From: Gemmatimonadales bacterium
Lineage (GTDB): Bacteria > Gemmatimonadota > Gemmatimonadetes > Palauibacterales > Palauibacteraceae
Length of the DNA: 35,116 bases
NCBI GenBank assembly: GCA_030600085.1
Contig: JAUVMT010000003.1
Span: 1 to 35,116, forward strand
Direction of reading: 5' to 3'
Under the pieces are notes generated by a model. The model was not told the origin of the DNA and did no database searches. It saw only the letters and a program-made list of their open reading frames with translations. Of the stretch, positions 1 through 7,181 are shown one piece after another. The stretch's first letter is position 1; each line of letters begins with the position of its first letter. The position numbers and the translations under genes were made by a program.

Positions 1-110
1 ACCGAGGGGGCCCAGTCGTCCGCTTCGGCAAGGCGCGACGACGAGGCGTAGCAGCGCTACTTCGAGGAGGAGCAACGCCGCCGAGCGGAATGAATCGGCC
101 CCCGAATGAC
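1..110 (+). other. Window edge, possible 3' end of an upstream plus-strand gene
   Basis: No complete gene fits here. Frame 1 reads an acidic, charged tail that stops at TAG (49-51). The same frame then continues with a helix-like stretch (QRYFEEEQRRRAE) to a TGA at 91-93. Either the upstream gene ends at 51, or the TAG is an error or mutation in a gene ending at 93. The stretch is too short to name a family. Confidence 0.3.
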
Positions 111-135
111 AGCGTGACTTCTGAGACGGTACACT
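106..135 (+). promoter_or_regulatory. Candidate sigma-70 promoter for fabZ
   Basis: ATGACA at 106-111 and TACACT at 130-135 are separated by 18 nt and resemble -35 and -10 boxes. Transcription would start near 142, giving a leader of about 24 nt with an AGGGA Shine-Dalgarno before the ATG at 166. The -10 part lies inside the 27-bp repeated element, but the -35 part does not, so the promoter reading is only partly supported by the repeat. Confidence 0.4.
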
Positions 136-137
136 AG
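111..137 (+). repeat. 27-bp repeated element, copy 1 (upstream of fabZ)
   Basis: This 27-bp block matches the one at 2870-2896 at 26 of 27 positions; the only change is A to G in the TACACT/TACGCT part. Both copies have the same orientation and lie just upstream of a start codon (28 nt before fabZ here, 9 nt before the methyltransferase there). Flanking bases do not match. A promoter or operator element is the simplest reading. Confidence 0.75.
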
Positions 138-165
138 ACCGGACCAGGCAGCCGCAGGGAAGAGG

Positions 166-624
166 ATGACCGAAACGAGCTCGAGCCAGCCGACGATGGA
201 CGTTCAACAGATTCTCGAGTTCCTGCCTCACCGCTATCCGATGCTTTTGGTGGACCGCATCCTCGAGGTCGAGGAGGGAGAGCGAATCGTGGGGCTCAAG
301 AACGTGACGATCAACGAACCGTTCTTCAGCGGCCACTTCCCGGGCCATCCGATCATGCCAGGTGTGCTGATCGTGGAGGCGATGGCGCAGACCGGCGGAT
401 TGCTGATGATGAGTGAGATGGAGAATGTGGCGGAGAAGGTCATCTACTTTATGTCGCTGGACGACGTGAAGTGGCGAAAGCCGGTGGTTCCGGGCGATCA
501 GTTGATCTTCGAGGTCGAGCTCGTCAAGCGGCGCCGAACGATCCTGAAAATGCATGGCGTGGCCAAGGTCGATGGGGTGACAGTGGCGGAGGCCACGATG
601 ATGGCGACGGTGATGGATCGGTGA
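166..624 (+). CDS. fabZ: 3-hydroxyacyl-[acyl-carrier-protein] dehydratase FabZ
   Basis: A cytoplasmic hot-dog-fold enzyme that removes water from 3-hydroxyacyl-ACP in type II fatty acid synthesis, and so feeds phospholipid and lipid A chains. The 152-aa length is normal. The N-terminus carries [12 protein letters not shown] (20-31). The active-site segment [14 protein letters not shown] (55-68) gives catalytic His57, and EAMAQ gives Glu71, matching the E. coli His54/Glu68 pair. The ATG at 166 has AGGGA about 5 nt upstream. An internal ATG (M11) is possible, and the first ten residues are not conserved in the family. The upstream 27-bp element probably carries its promoter. Confidence 0.96.
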   Translation: MTETSSSQPTMDVQQILEFLPHRYPMLLVDRILEVEEGERIVGLKNVTINEPFFSGHFPGHPIMPGVLIVEAMAQTGGLLMMSEMENVAEKVIYFMSLDDVKWRKPVVPGDQLIFEVELVKRRRTILKMHGVAKVDGVTVAEATMMATVMDR

Positions 625-657
625 GCCGAGACCTCGGCGTTCGTGTCGGAGTCTGAC

Positions 658-789
658 GTGCCACTCCACAAGCTGCGTGAGCAGCGCAAGAAGCTGGGCG
701 CGGGCGCCAAGCGCGCCCCCCGCACGGTAACGCTCCTGGTGCTTCTCGTCCTCGTGTTCCTTCTTATGTACTACCTCGGGAGTGTCTAG
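658..789 (+). CDS. Small single-pass membrane protein, 43 aa (not in the ORF track)
   Basis: A GTG-started ORF between fabZ and nadB, missing from the track because it is short. GGAG at 648-651 sits 6 nt before the GTG, a good ribosome binding site. The product has a basic N-terminus (HKLREQRKKLGAGAKRAPR) and one hydrophobic helix at about residues 23-41 (TVTLLVLLVLVFLLMYYLG), so it should sit with the N-terminus inside and a very short outer tail. No family is recognised. It lies 33 nt after fabZ and ends 55 nt before the preferred nadB start. Its clean SD, positive-inside pattern and fit in the gap argue for a real gene. Confidence 0.65.
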   Translation: MPLHKLREQRKKLGAGAKRAPRTVTLLVLLVLVFLLMYYLGSV

Positions 790-844
790 CGAGACGCACT
801 CCACCCATCCGCCTCACGTTGCGCGGCGCGCGGAGGATTCGAAA

Positions 845-2419
845 GTGACCCGGATCCACACGGATGTGCTCGTCGCCGGCAGCGGAATCGCCGGTCTCAC
901 CTTTGCGCTCAAGGCCGCCGAGTTCGCCCGCGTGGTTCTCGTGACGAAGAAGAACCGGGTGGAATCCGCGACCAACTATGCCCAGGGTGGCGTGGCGGCG
1001 GTGTTCGCGAAGGAGGATGCGTTCGCGCTTCACGCCGGGGATACCCTTCTCTCCGGTGCCGGCCTCTGCCACCGTCGCGCGGTCGAGGAGCTCGTGCGCG
1101 AGGGCCCCGAACGAGTCCGGGAGCTGATCGAGTGGGGCGTCAGGTTCAGCCGGGACGGGGTGTCTTTCTCGTTGGGACGAGAGGCGGGACACAGCGCACG
1201 CCGCATCGTTCACGCGGAGGACCTGACGGGAAGCGAGATCGAGCGCGCCCTTCTGGCGGCCGTGTCGGCGAAGCCTCAGATCCAGATGTTGCAGGACCAC
1301 TTCCTCTGGAAGCTCGCGGCGGTCACGGAGCCCAGTACCTTGAGACCTCGTTGCGGAGGGGCGCTCGTCCTCGATGTGTCGAACCAGCAGTGGATAGAGG
1401 TGGAGTGCCGGGCCGTCCTGCTGGCGACGGGCGGGTGTGGCAGACTCTACCGGCACACGACCAACCCCGAGATAGCGATGGGCGACGGAGTGGCCATCGG
1501 TTGGGAGGCCGGGGCTGCCGTGGCGAACCTCGAGTTCGTGCAGTTTCACCCGACCGCCCTCTATCCGACGGGCGATCAGGCCTTCCTGATCTCGGAAGCC
1601 GTGCGCGGAGAGGGAGCGGTGATCCGGAACCGCGGCGGCGACCCGTTCATGGATCGCTACCATCCGGCGGGGTCGCTGGCCCCCCGGGACATCGTGGCGC
1701 GTGCCATCGACGCCGAGATGAAACGCAGCGGGGAGCCCTACGTCCACCTGGATCTGAGTGATCTGGATGCCGAGCGTGTGCGCGCTCGCTTTCCGAACAT
1801 ACTGCGCGGATGCGCGGAGCGAGGAATTCGAATTCCCGAAGAGCCAATTCCGGTCGTGCCTGCGGCGCACTACCAGTGCGGCGGCCTCTTGGCGGACTGG
1901 GACGGCCGTACCTCGCTCGCCGGACTGTATGCAGCGGGCGAGGTGGCCTGCACCGGAGTACATGGCGCCAACCGTCTCGCGTCGAACTCGCTGCTGGAGG
2001 CCGTCGTCTACGCGGAGCGGGCGGCCCGGCGGGTGGAAGCCGATCTGCACGCAGTATCAGGCGTACCCCTTCCTTCGGCGACGAGTCTACCCGGGCTCCG
2101 TGCGGAGGGCGAGGATCCGGCCTCGATCGAGGAGCGGGTACGGGATGTCATGTGGGCGAACGTGTCGATCGTCCGATCAGATGAGAGGTTGAGCGTCGCT
2201 CGCAGGGAGTTGGATGGGCTCGTGAAACTCCCGCTCGCGCGCGACGGAACAGCTTCCGGGGCGATGTACTCCCGCCAGGTCGAGTTCGCCCGCGAGGTCG
2301 CCCGCCTCATCGTGCGCTGCGCGCAGCGGCGTCGGGAGAGCAGAGGTCTCCACTTCACGGAGAGCTATCCGCACCGGGACAGCGAGCGATACTTGCGAGA
2401 TACCGTCCTGGCGCGGTGA
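845..2419 (+). CDS. nadB: L-aspartate oxidase NadB
   Basis: A flavoprotein that oxidises L-aspartate to iminoaspartate, the first step of de novo NAD synthesis. The FAD-binding glycine motif VLVAGSGIAGL is at about residues 8-18. Succinate dehydrogenase/fumarate reductase-type motifs follow: NYAQGGVAAV, REAGHSARRI, EFVQFHPTALYP, APRDIVARAID, and a C-terminal flavin-contact segment GEVACTGVHGANRLASNSLLEA. The ORF track starts at GTG 782, which overlaps the preceding small gene. The GTG at 845 has GGAGG 8 nt upstream and begins directly before the FAD domain, so I prefer it (524 aa). No nadA or nadC is visible nearby. The stop overlaps rlmH as GTGA. Confidence 0.95.
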   Translation: MTRIHTDVLVAGSGIAGLTFALKAAEFARVVLVTKKNRVESATNYAQGGVAAVFAKEDAFALHAGDTLLSGAGLCHRRAVEELVREGPERVRELIEWGVRFSRDGVSFSLGREAGHSARRIVHAEDLTGSEIERALLAAVSAKPQIQMLQDHFLWKLAAVTEPSTLRPRCGGALVLDVSNQQWIEVECRAVLLATGGCGRLYRHTTNPEIAMGDGVAIGWEAGAAVANLEFVQFHPTALYPTGDQAFLISEAVRGEGAVIRNRGGDPFMDRYHPAGSLAPRDIVARAIDAEMKRSGEPYVHLDLSDLDAERVRARFPNILRGCAERGIRIPEEPIPVVPAAHYQCGGLLADWDGRTSLAGLYAAGEVACTGVHGANRLASNSLLEAVVYAERAARRVEADLHAVSGVPLPSATSLPGLRAEGEDPASIEERVRDVMWANVSIVRSDERLSVARRELDGLVKLPLARDGTASGAMYSRQVEFAREVARLIVRCAQRRRESRGLHFTESYPHRDSERYLRDTVLAR

Positions 2420-2871
2420 AGGTGCTCATCCTGGCGGTAGGAAAACCGGGAGCGCTCCTCGTGTCCGCGATCAGGGAGTACGAGACTCGGGCAGGTCGTT
2501 ATTTCTCCTTGGACGTGATCGAGGTGCCGGCCGGCAAGGGGGAGCATGGCCCGGAAGCGGAAGCCCAGAGGCTTCTCGACCGAGTACCGGAGGGCTTCGA
2601 CGTCGTGGCGCTCACGCGAGAGGGGAAGAGGATGAGCTCGAAGGGCTTGGCGCGATATCTCTCGGCTCTCGGTCTGCATCGGCGGCCGGGCGTGGCCTTT
2701 CTCGTTGGCGGCCCGTTCGGGCTCGCGGAGTCGGCTCTCTCCAGCGCGGAGCACAAACTCTCGCTTTCCGCCATGAGCTTGCCACGCGATCTCGCCCGTC
2801 TGCTTCTGGCCGAACAGGTCTATCGCGCCGGGACGATTAGTCGCGGACAGCCCTACCACAAGGGGAGCTAG
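2416..2871 (+). CDS. rlmH: 23S rRNA (pseudouridine1915-N3)-methyltransferase RlmH
   Basis: A SPOUT-class methyltransferase that methylates pseudouridine 1915 in helix 69 of 23S rRNA on the assembled 70S ribosome, using SAM. Length (151 aa) is normal. The SAM-binding knot is visible as FLVGGPFGL (95-103), followed by LSAMSLPRDLARLLLAEQVYRA (117-138) and the C-terminal ISRGQPYHK (141-149), the family hallmark. The GTG start overlaps the nadB stop (GTGA), so it is probably coupled to nadB. The TAG stop lies at the first bases of the second 27-bp repeat, which suggests a new transcription unit begins immediately after it. Confidence 0.95.
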   Translation: MKVLILAVGKPGALLVSAIREYETRAGRYFSLDVIEVPAGKGEHGPEAEAQRLLDRVPEGFDVVALTREGKRMSSKGLARYLSALGLHRRPGVAFLVGGPFGLAESALSSAEHKLSLSAMSLPRDLARLLLAEQVYRAGTISRGQPYHKGS

Positions 2872-2896
2872 CGTGACTTCTGAGACGGTACGCTAG
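2870..2896 (+). repeat. 27-bp repeated element, copy 2 (upstream of methyltransferase-bshC)
   Basis: Differs from copy 1 (111-137) at one base. It fills the space between the rlmH stop and the methyltransferase ATG at 2906. If TACGCT (2889-2894) acts as a -10 box, the transcript would start about 4-5 nt before the ATG, close to leaderless, and no Shine-Dalgarno is visible. No good -35 box lies 17-18 nt upstream, so an alternative sigma factor site or an operator is also possible. Confidence 0.75.
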
Positions 2897-2905
2897 GTCG
2901 AGCAC

Positions 2906-3649
2906 ATGGGGGATCCTGGGAGGGCGGAGTGGTTCCGCCATTGGTTCGGCGAGGAGTATCTGCGACTGTACCCTCACCGCGACCAGGCCGAGGCGGCGGC
3001 GGCCGTGCGGCTGTATCTCGAGGTCTCCGGTCCGCCCCGGGGGCGGTCGCTCGACCTGGCCTGCGGCGAGGGAAGGCATCTGCGGGAGCTCAGGCGGGCG
3101 GGGGTCGATGCCGTGGGCCTCGATCTGTCGCTGCCGCTCCTTCGCCTTGCCCGCCGCTCCGAGACGCCGCCCTTCCTCCTCGTTCGGGCGGACATGCGGA
3201 GACTGCCCTTTCGGGATGCGTCGTTCAGCGCCGTGACCAGCTTCTTCACATCCTTCGGCTACTTCGCCGCCGCGGAGGAGGACGTGGAGGCGGCGCGTGA
3301 GATTCGGCGAGTGCTGGCGCCTGGGGGCCGGTTTCTTCTCGACTACTTGAACGCGGCGCACGTGAGGGCGGCTCTGGTGCCGGAGGAGATGTTGGACTTG
3401 GATGGAGGCTCGGTGCACGTGACTCGGAGCATCGAGGGCGACGTGGTGGTGAAGCGGATGCGGATCTCGAGCGGGGAGGGCGGTCGGCCCAGCGAGCACG
3501 TGGAGCGTGTTCGGCTGTACGCGCCGGAAGAGCTCGAGACGCTCCTGGCCTCCGCAGGGCTCGTCCCCACGGATCGTTTCGGCGATTACGAGGGCGCTCC
3601 CTTCGCGCCGTCATCGACTCGCCTGGTACTGGCGGGACACGCCGAATGA
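2906..3649 (+). CDS. Class I SAM-dependent methyltransferase coupled to bshC
   Basis: A 247-aa Rossmann-fold methyltransferase. Motif I is LDLACGEGRHLREL (49-62), the ribose-binding acidic residue lies in GLDLS (71-75), and ADMRRLPF (95-102) and SFFTSFGYF (112-120) follow. The N-terminal part (EWFRHWFGEEYLRLYPHRDQAEA) fits a small-molecule methyltransferase subfamily common in Bacteroidetes/Chlorobi-type genomes (from memory). Its stop overlaps the bshC start by 4 nt (ATGA), so the two are probably co-translated. Chlorobiaceae make N-methyl-bacillithiol and a SAM methyltransferase (NmbA) has been implicated. This gene is a candidate for that role by context only; a general small-molecule methyltransferase is the alternative. 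Confidence 0.85.
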   Translation: MGDPGRAEWFRHWFGEEYLRLYPHRDQAEAAAAVRLYLEVSGPPRGRSLDLACGEGRHLRELRRAGVDAVGLDLSLPLLRLARRSETPPFLLVRADMRRLPFRDASFSAVTSFFTSFGYFAAAEEDVEAAREIRRVLAPGGRFLLDYLNAAHVRAALVPEEMLDLDGGSVHVTRSIEGDVVVKRMRISSGEGGRPSEHVERVRLYAPEELETLLASAGLVPTDRFGDYEGAPFAPSSTRLVLAGHAE

Positions 3650-5277
3650 GCGGGCAGCCGCGGCTCGAGCACGCAGCCTTCGGGGCTACGGGCTCTCTGG
3701 GGTCGCGCTTTGCGGCCGGCGACGCGGCGGCCGTGGACCTCTTCCCGCCGTCGCTGCGCGGACGGAGTGAGTCCGGGGACGGTGCGGGGTCGCCCGCCCT
3801 TCCGCCCTCCTGCGAAAGCCCGGCGCTGACGGCCGACGTCTTCAACGCCTCCTCGCCCGCCGCCGCCGCCAAGCTGCGCTCCATCCTCGCCGGAGAAGGG
3901 GCGCTCGTCACGACCGGACAGCAGCCGTGCCTCCTCCTCGGCCCGCTGTTCGTCCTGTACAAGGCGATAACGGCGATCCGGCTGGCTGCGGTGCTCGAGC
4001 GGGAACTCAGGTGCCCGGTGCTCGCGCTCTTTTGGGTGGCCTCGGACGATCACGATTGGAAAGAGTTGGGCACCACACACCTGATCGACACATCCAACGC
4101 GCTTCGGAGTTTCCGGCTGAGCCCGCCCGAGGGGCGAGAGCAGCTGTCGGTCGGCCAGACAACGCTGGATGGCTCGATCCATGACTTGCTGGCAGAAGTT
4201 CGTGAAGTGCTTCCGCGGTCTGAGTTTATCAATCAGTATCTGGAGTTGTTCGGAGATACATATCGACCGGGCCGAAGCGTCGGCCGCGCGTTCGGCGAAG
4301 CGCTGACGGGAGTGCTGGAGGGACGCGAGCTGGTCTGGCTGGACTCGGCGGCGCTCGAGGTCAAGCGCGCCTTGGCGCCCCTTCACACACGCGCGCTGCG
4401 GCACGCCGCCTCGGCGGCGGCGGCGGTGACGAGCTCCACCGAGCGGGTACGGGAGGCAGGCTTCGAGCCTCAACTGGCCCTCCCCGACGGCGCCAGCAAC
4501 GTGTTCTACGATGACGGCCGCGCGCGCCGGCGGATCTACGTGGCGGGCGATGTCGCGCGACCGGGGAAAGAGGGCGGCGAGCGCCAGCTGGCCGAGCTGC
4601 TCGCTGAGGTCGAGCGATCTCCGGAGTCATTCGGGCCGAGCGCCGCACTGCGCCCGGTTGCGGAGTCCTGTCTCCTGCCGGTCTCTGCCTCGGTGCTCGG
4701 ACCGGCCGAGGTCGCGTATTGGGCCCAGCTCCCGGGTCTGTTCGAGTGGGCGGGTATCGGCATGCCCCGAACCGTGCCTCGCACGGGCTGGACGGCGATC
4801 GAGGCCAAGGTGGCCAAGGTCCTGGATGCGCTCGAGCTGGACCCTGGTGAGCTGTCGGATGGTGGGGCGGAGGTCGTGGAGCGATCCGTGCGCGGGGGAA
4901 GGCCTGAAGCAGTGGCTCGAGCCTTGGAGGAGGCGGAAGCGGCCCGAGAAGGCGCATTCGACCGCATCCTCGAGGCCCTCTCGGCTGAGATTCCCGGGAT
5001 CCGCGCCACGGCGGAGAAGGCACGGGCAGGTGCGCGAAAAGCTGCCCGGCAGCTCGAGAAAGCGGTGGATGCGAGCGTGCTCGAGCGGCAATCCGTGTTG
5101 CGCCGCAAGATCGAGAAAACGGCCCTCCATCTCTATCCGGCTGGTGCTCCCCAGGAGCGGATCTTGAATCCGCTCTACTATCTCGCGCGCTACGGTCCGG
5201 CCTTCCTCGAGAGCCTGGACCGGGAGGTGGAGACCGCGGTAGAAGAGTACGTTGCCCAGCTCGACAGGGCGCTCTAG
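3646..5277 (+). CDS. bshC: Bacillithiol biosynthesis cysteine-adding enzyme BshC
   Basis: BshC is assigned to the last step of bacillithiol synthesis, joining cysteine to glucosaminyl-malate. Length (543 aa) is typical. The diagnostic segment TTGQQPCLLLGPLFVLYKA (89-107) and FWVASDDHDWKEL (129-141) are present, in the Rossmann-like core. A charged helical coiled coil of roughly residues 400-480 is followed by the C-terminal signature LYPAGAPQERILNPLYYLARYGP. The ATG overlaps the stop of the upstream methyltransferase. bshA and bshB are not in the window. The GT4 gene at 27545-28795 does not look like bshA. Confidence 0.93.
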   Translation: MSGQPRLEHAAFGATGSLGSRFAAGDAAAVDLFPPSLRGRSESGDGAGSPALPPSCESPALTADVFNASSPAAAAKLRSILAGEGALVTTGQQPCLLLGPLFVLYKAITAIRLAAVLERELRCPVLALFWVASDDHDWKELGTTHLIDTSNALRSFRLSPPEGREQLSVGQTTLDGSIHDLLAEVREVLPRSEFINQYLELFGDTYRPGRSVGRAFGEALTGVLEGRELVWLDSAALEVKRALAPLHTRALRHAASAAAAVTSSTERVREAGFEPQLALPDGASNVFYDDGRARRRIYVAGDVARPGKEGGERQLAELLAEVERSPESFGPSAALRPVAESCLLPVSASVLGPAEVAYWAQLPGLFEWAGIGMPRTVPRTGWTAIEAKVAKVLDALELDPGELSDGGAEVVERSVRGGRPEAVARALEEAEAAREGAFDRILEALSAEIPGIRATAEKARAGARKAARQLEKAVDASVLERQSVLRRKIEKTALHLYPAGAPQERILNPLYYLARYGPAFLESLDREVETAVEEYVAQLDRAL

Positions 5278-5320
5278 TGCTACACGCGCGGCTGTCACAA
5301 CTCCAAGGGTATTCGGATCG

Positions 5321-5620
5321 ATGACGCTCTTTTGGGCCCTCATGGTCGTCGTATTGATTCTGCTGATCCCGCTCCTGGCGATCGTGATCGACTCGCAGAT
5401 CGGTCAGGCGCTCGCCCGGCGCATCTCTCGCGAACCGCCGCCGGGTGAGCTCGAGGCTCGCGTGGATGCGCTGGAGGGCGAGCTCAGATACCTGACGGAG
5501 TCGGTCGAAGGCTTGCGTGATGAGTCGGTCTTCATCCGTGCTCTCGTGGAGGGCAGAGGCGAGCCGCGGGATGCGCTGCCGCCCGGGGGGCAAGGAGCGG
5601 CGCGCGAATCCGGTGACTGA
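5321..5620 (+). CDS. Small membrane protein with C-terminal coiled coil, 99 aa
   Basis: The ORF track starts at 5252 inside bshC, but the ATG at 5321 places a membrane helix (residues 3-24, LFWALMVVVLILLIPLLAIVI) at the N-terminus, so I prefer it. A cytoplasmic heptad-like segment follows (43-77, ELEARVDALEGELRYLTESVEGLRDE), then a Gly/Pro tail. The layout resembles PspB-type proteins, but I see no sequence hallmark that proves membership. The stop overlaps the murJ start by 8 nt. Position between bshC and murJ suggests an envelope role, which is inference. SD support is weak (AAGGG about 11 nt upstream). Confidence 0.7.
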   Translation: MTLFWALMVVVLILLIPLLAIVIDSQIGQALARRISREPPPGELEARVDALEGELRYLTESVEGLRDESVFIRALVEGRGEPRDALPPGGQGAARESGD

Positions 5621-7181
5621 GGGAGCCGGACGCTCCTCAAGCCGGGAAAGCCGGAGCGCCGCTTCAGTCGGCGCGGGAATACTCGTCAGCCGCCTGACCG
5701 GCTTCCTTCGCGATCTCGTCATTGCCCGCTTCTTCGGTACGATGGTGGCCGCTGACGCCTATGCGGCGGCAATCAAGATCCCCAACGTGCTCCGCAACCT
5801 CCTCGGCGAGGGCTCTCTCTCGGCCGCGTTCGTGCCGGTCTACAGCTCGCTCCTGGAAGGCGATCGGGCCGAGAGCGAAGCGCCCGCCCTTCTGGCGCGG
5901 CGAGTGCTCGGCCGGTTGGTGCTGCTGGCCGGCGTTCTCTCCGCGCTCGGCGTGGTGCTGGCGCCGTGGCTGACTCGTATCGTGGCACCCGGCTTCGACG
6001 CCGAGACGTCGGCCCTCACGACCCAGCTCGTGAGGATCCTGTTCCCGATGGCCGGGGTCATGATCCTCGCGGCCTGGTGTCTCGGTGTGCTGAACAGCCA
6101 TCGCCGGTTTTTCCTCCCGTTTGCGGCTCCGGTGCTGTGGAACCTCGCTCAGGTAGCGGGACTCCTCCTGGGTGCCCGTTTCGGCTGGAGCCCGCTGATT
6201 CAGGTCCTTGCCTGGTCGACGCTGGCCGGGAGCCTGCTCCAGCTGGGTGTGCAGGTGCCGACGGCGCGCAGACTGGCCCGGGGCGTTCGTCCGCTGCTGG
6301 ATCGCGGTTCGGAGCCCGTTCGGCGAGTCATGCGCAACATGGTACCGGTGGCCGCGAGCCAGGGGATCTTCCAGGTCGCCAGTTTTGCGGACGTGATCCT
6401 GGCGAGCTTCCTGCCCGCCGGGGCGGTTGTCGGCCTGTACTACGCCCAGCGCCTGGCGTATCTGCCGTTGAGCGTCTTCGGCGTCTCCGTCGCGGCAGCG
6501 GCGCTTCCGGAGATGTCCCGGCAGACGGGACCCGAAGCGCTGCGCCCCAGGCTCGTGAACGGGTTCTTCCAGATCCTCTACTTCGTGCTTCCCGCGGCGA
6601 TCGCCCTGATCCTGTTCGGTGATCTGGCGGTCCGTATCGTCTTCCAGCGCGGGGCGTTCGACGAATACAGCACGCAGCTCGTGAGCGGAATCCTAATCGC
6701 GTATTCGGTCGGACTCGTCGCCACGAGCTCGGTCAAGCTCTTCGCCGGGGGCTTTCACGCCATGCAGGACACCAGGACGCCGATGCGCTTTGCTGCGATC
6801 TCCGTCGCTTCAGGGATCGCCCTCGGGGCCTCGGCGATGCTGCTGATGCGCGGTGCCGGCTACGGGGCGCTGTCAGCGGCCGGGCTGGCGCTCGGAGGCT
6901 CGGCGGGCGCGTGGCTGAACCTGCTCCTGCTGTGGTCAGGTCTCCGCCGCCGCGTGGGCGTCCTGTTCGGAGCCGCAGCGCTCCGGCCGCTCGTACGCCT
7001 CTGCGTAGCGGCGCTGGCGGGCGCGGCCGCCGGATCCGTAGCCAGGCTCGCGCTGACCGCGAGGATCCACCCGGAGACCACGATCGGGGCGGCGGCCGTG
7101 CTGACCGGAACGCTACTCGCTGCCGGTGTAGTGTACCTGTCGATCGTCCGTAGGCCCCCCCGTCCGATCTCCGATGGCTGA
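5613..7181 (+). CDS. murJ: Lipid II flippase MurJ (MviN)
   Basis: A polytopic inner-membrane protein of the MOP superfamily that moves lipid II to the periplasmic face for peptidoglycan synthesis. The N-terminal hallmark is clear: VGAGILVSRLTGFLRDLVIARFFG, then ADAYAAAIKIPNVLRNLLGEGSLSAAFVPVY. About 14 hydrophobic segments follow, as expected. The track start (5517) adds an Arg/Ser-rich non-hydrophobic extension inside the previous gene. GTG 5613 gives 522 aa, the normal length, and overlaps the previous stop. An AAGGAG lies about 15 nt upstream, slightly far. The 3' end overlaps uvrC by 8 nt. Confidence 0.94.
   Translation: MTEGAGRSSSRESRSAASVGAGILVSRLTGFLRDLVIARFFGTMVAADAYAAAIKIPNVLRNLLGEGSLSAAFVPVYSSLLEGDRAESEAPALLARRVLGRLVLLAGVLSALGVVLAPWLTRIVAPGFDAETSALTTQLVRILFPMAGVMILAAWCLGVLNSHRRFFLPFAAPVLWNLAQVAGLLLGARFGWSPLIQVLAWSTLAGSLLQLGVQVPTARRLARGVRPLLDRGSEPVRRVMRNMVPVAASQGIFQVASFADVILASFLPAGAVVGLYYAQRLAYLPLSVFGVSVAAAALPEMSRQTGPEALRPRLVNGFFQILYFVLPAAIALILFGDLAVRIVFQRGAFDEYSTQLVSGILIAYSVGLVATSSVKLFAGGFHAMQDTRTPMRFAAISVASGIALGASAMLLMRGAGYGALSAAGLALGGSAGAWLNLLLLWSGLRRRVGVLFGAAALRPLVRLCVAALAGAAAGSVARLALTARIHPETTIGAAAVLTGTLLAAGVVYLSIVRRPPRPISDG

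Noticed and set aside
764-2050. 428-aa minus-strand ORF
   Set aside because: Antisense to nadB, which is a clear family match; composition is His/Arg-rich and typical of a shadow.
5582-5590. G-run near the murJ start as a phase-variable tract
   Set aside because: Only about six G in a row in coding sequence; not long enough to suggest slippage in a GC-rich genome.
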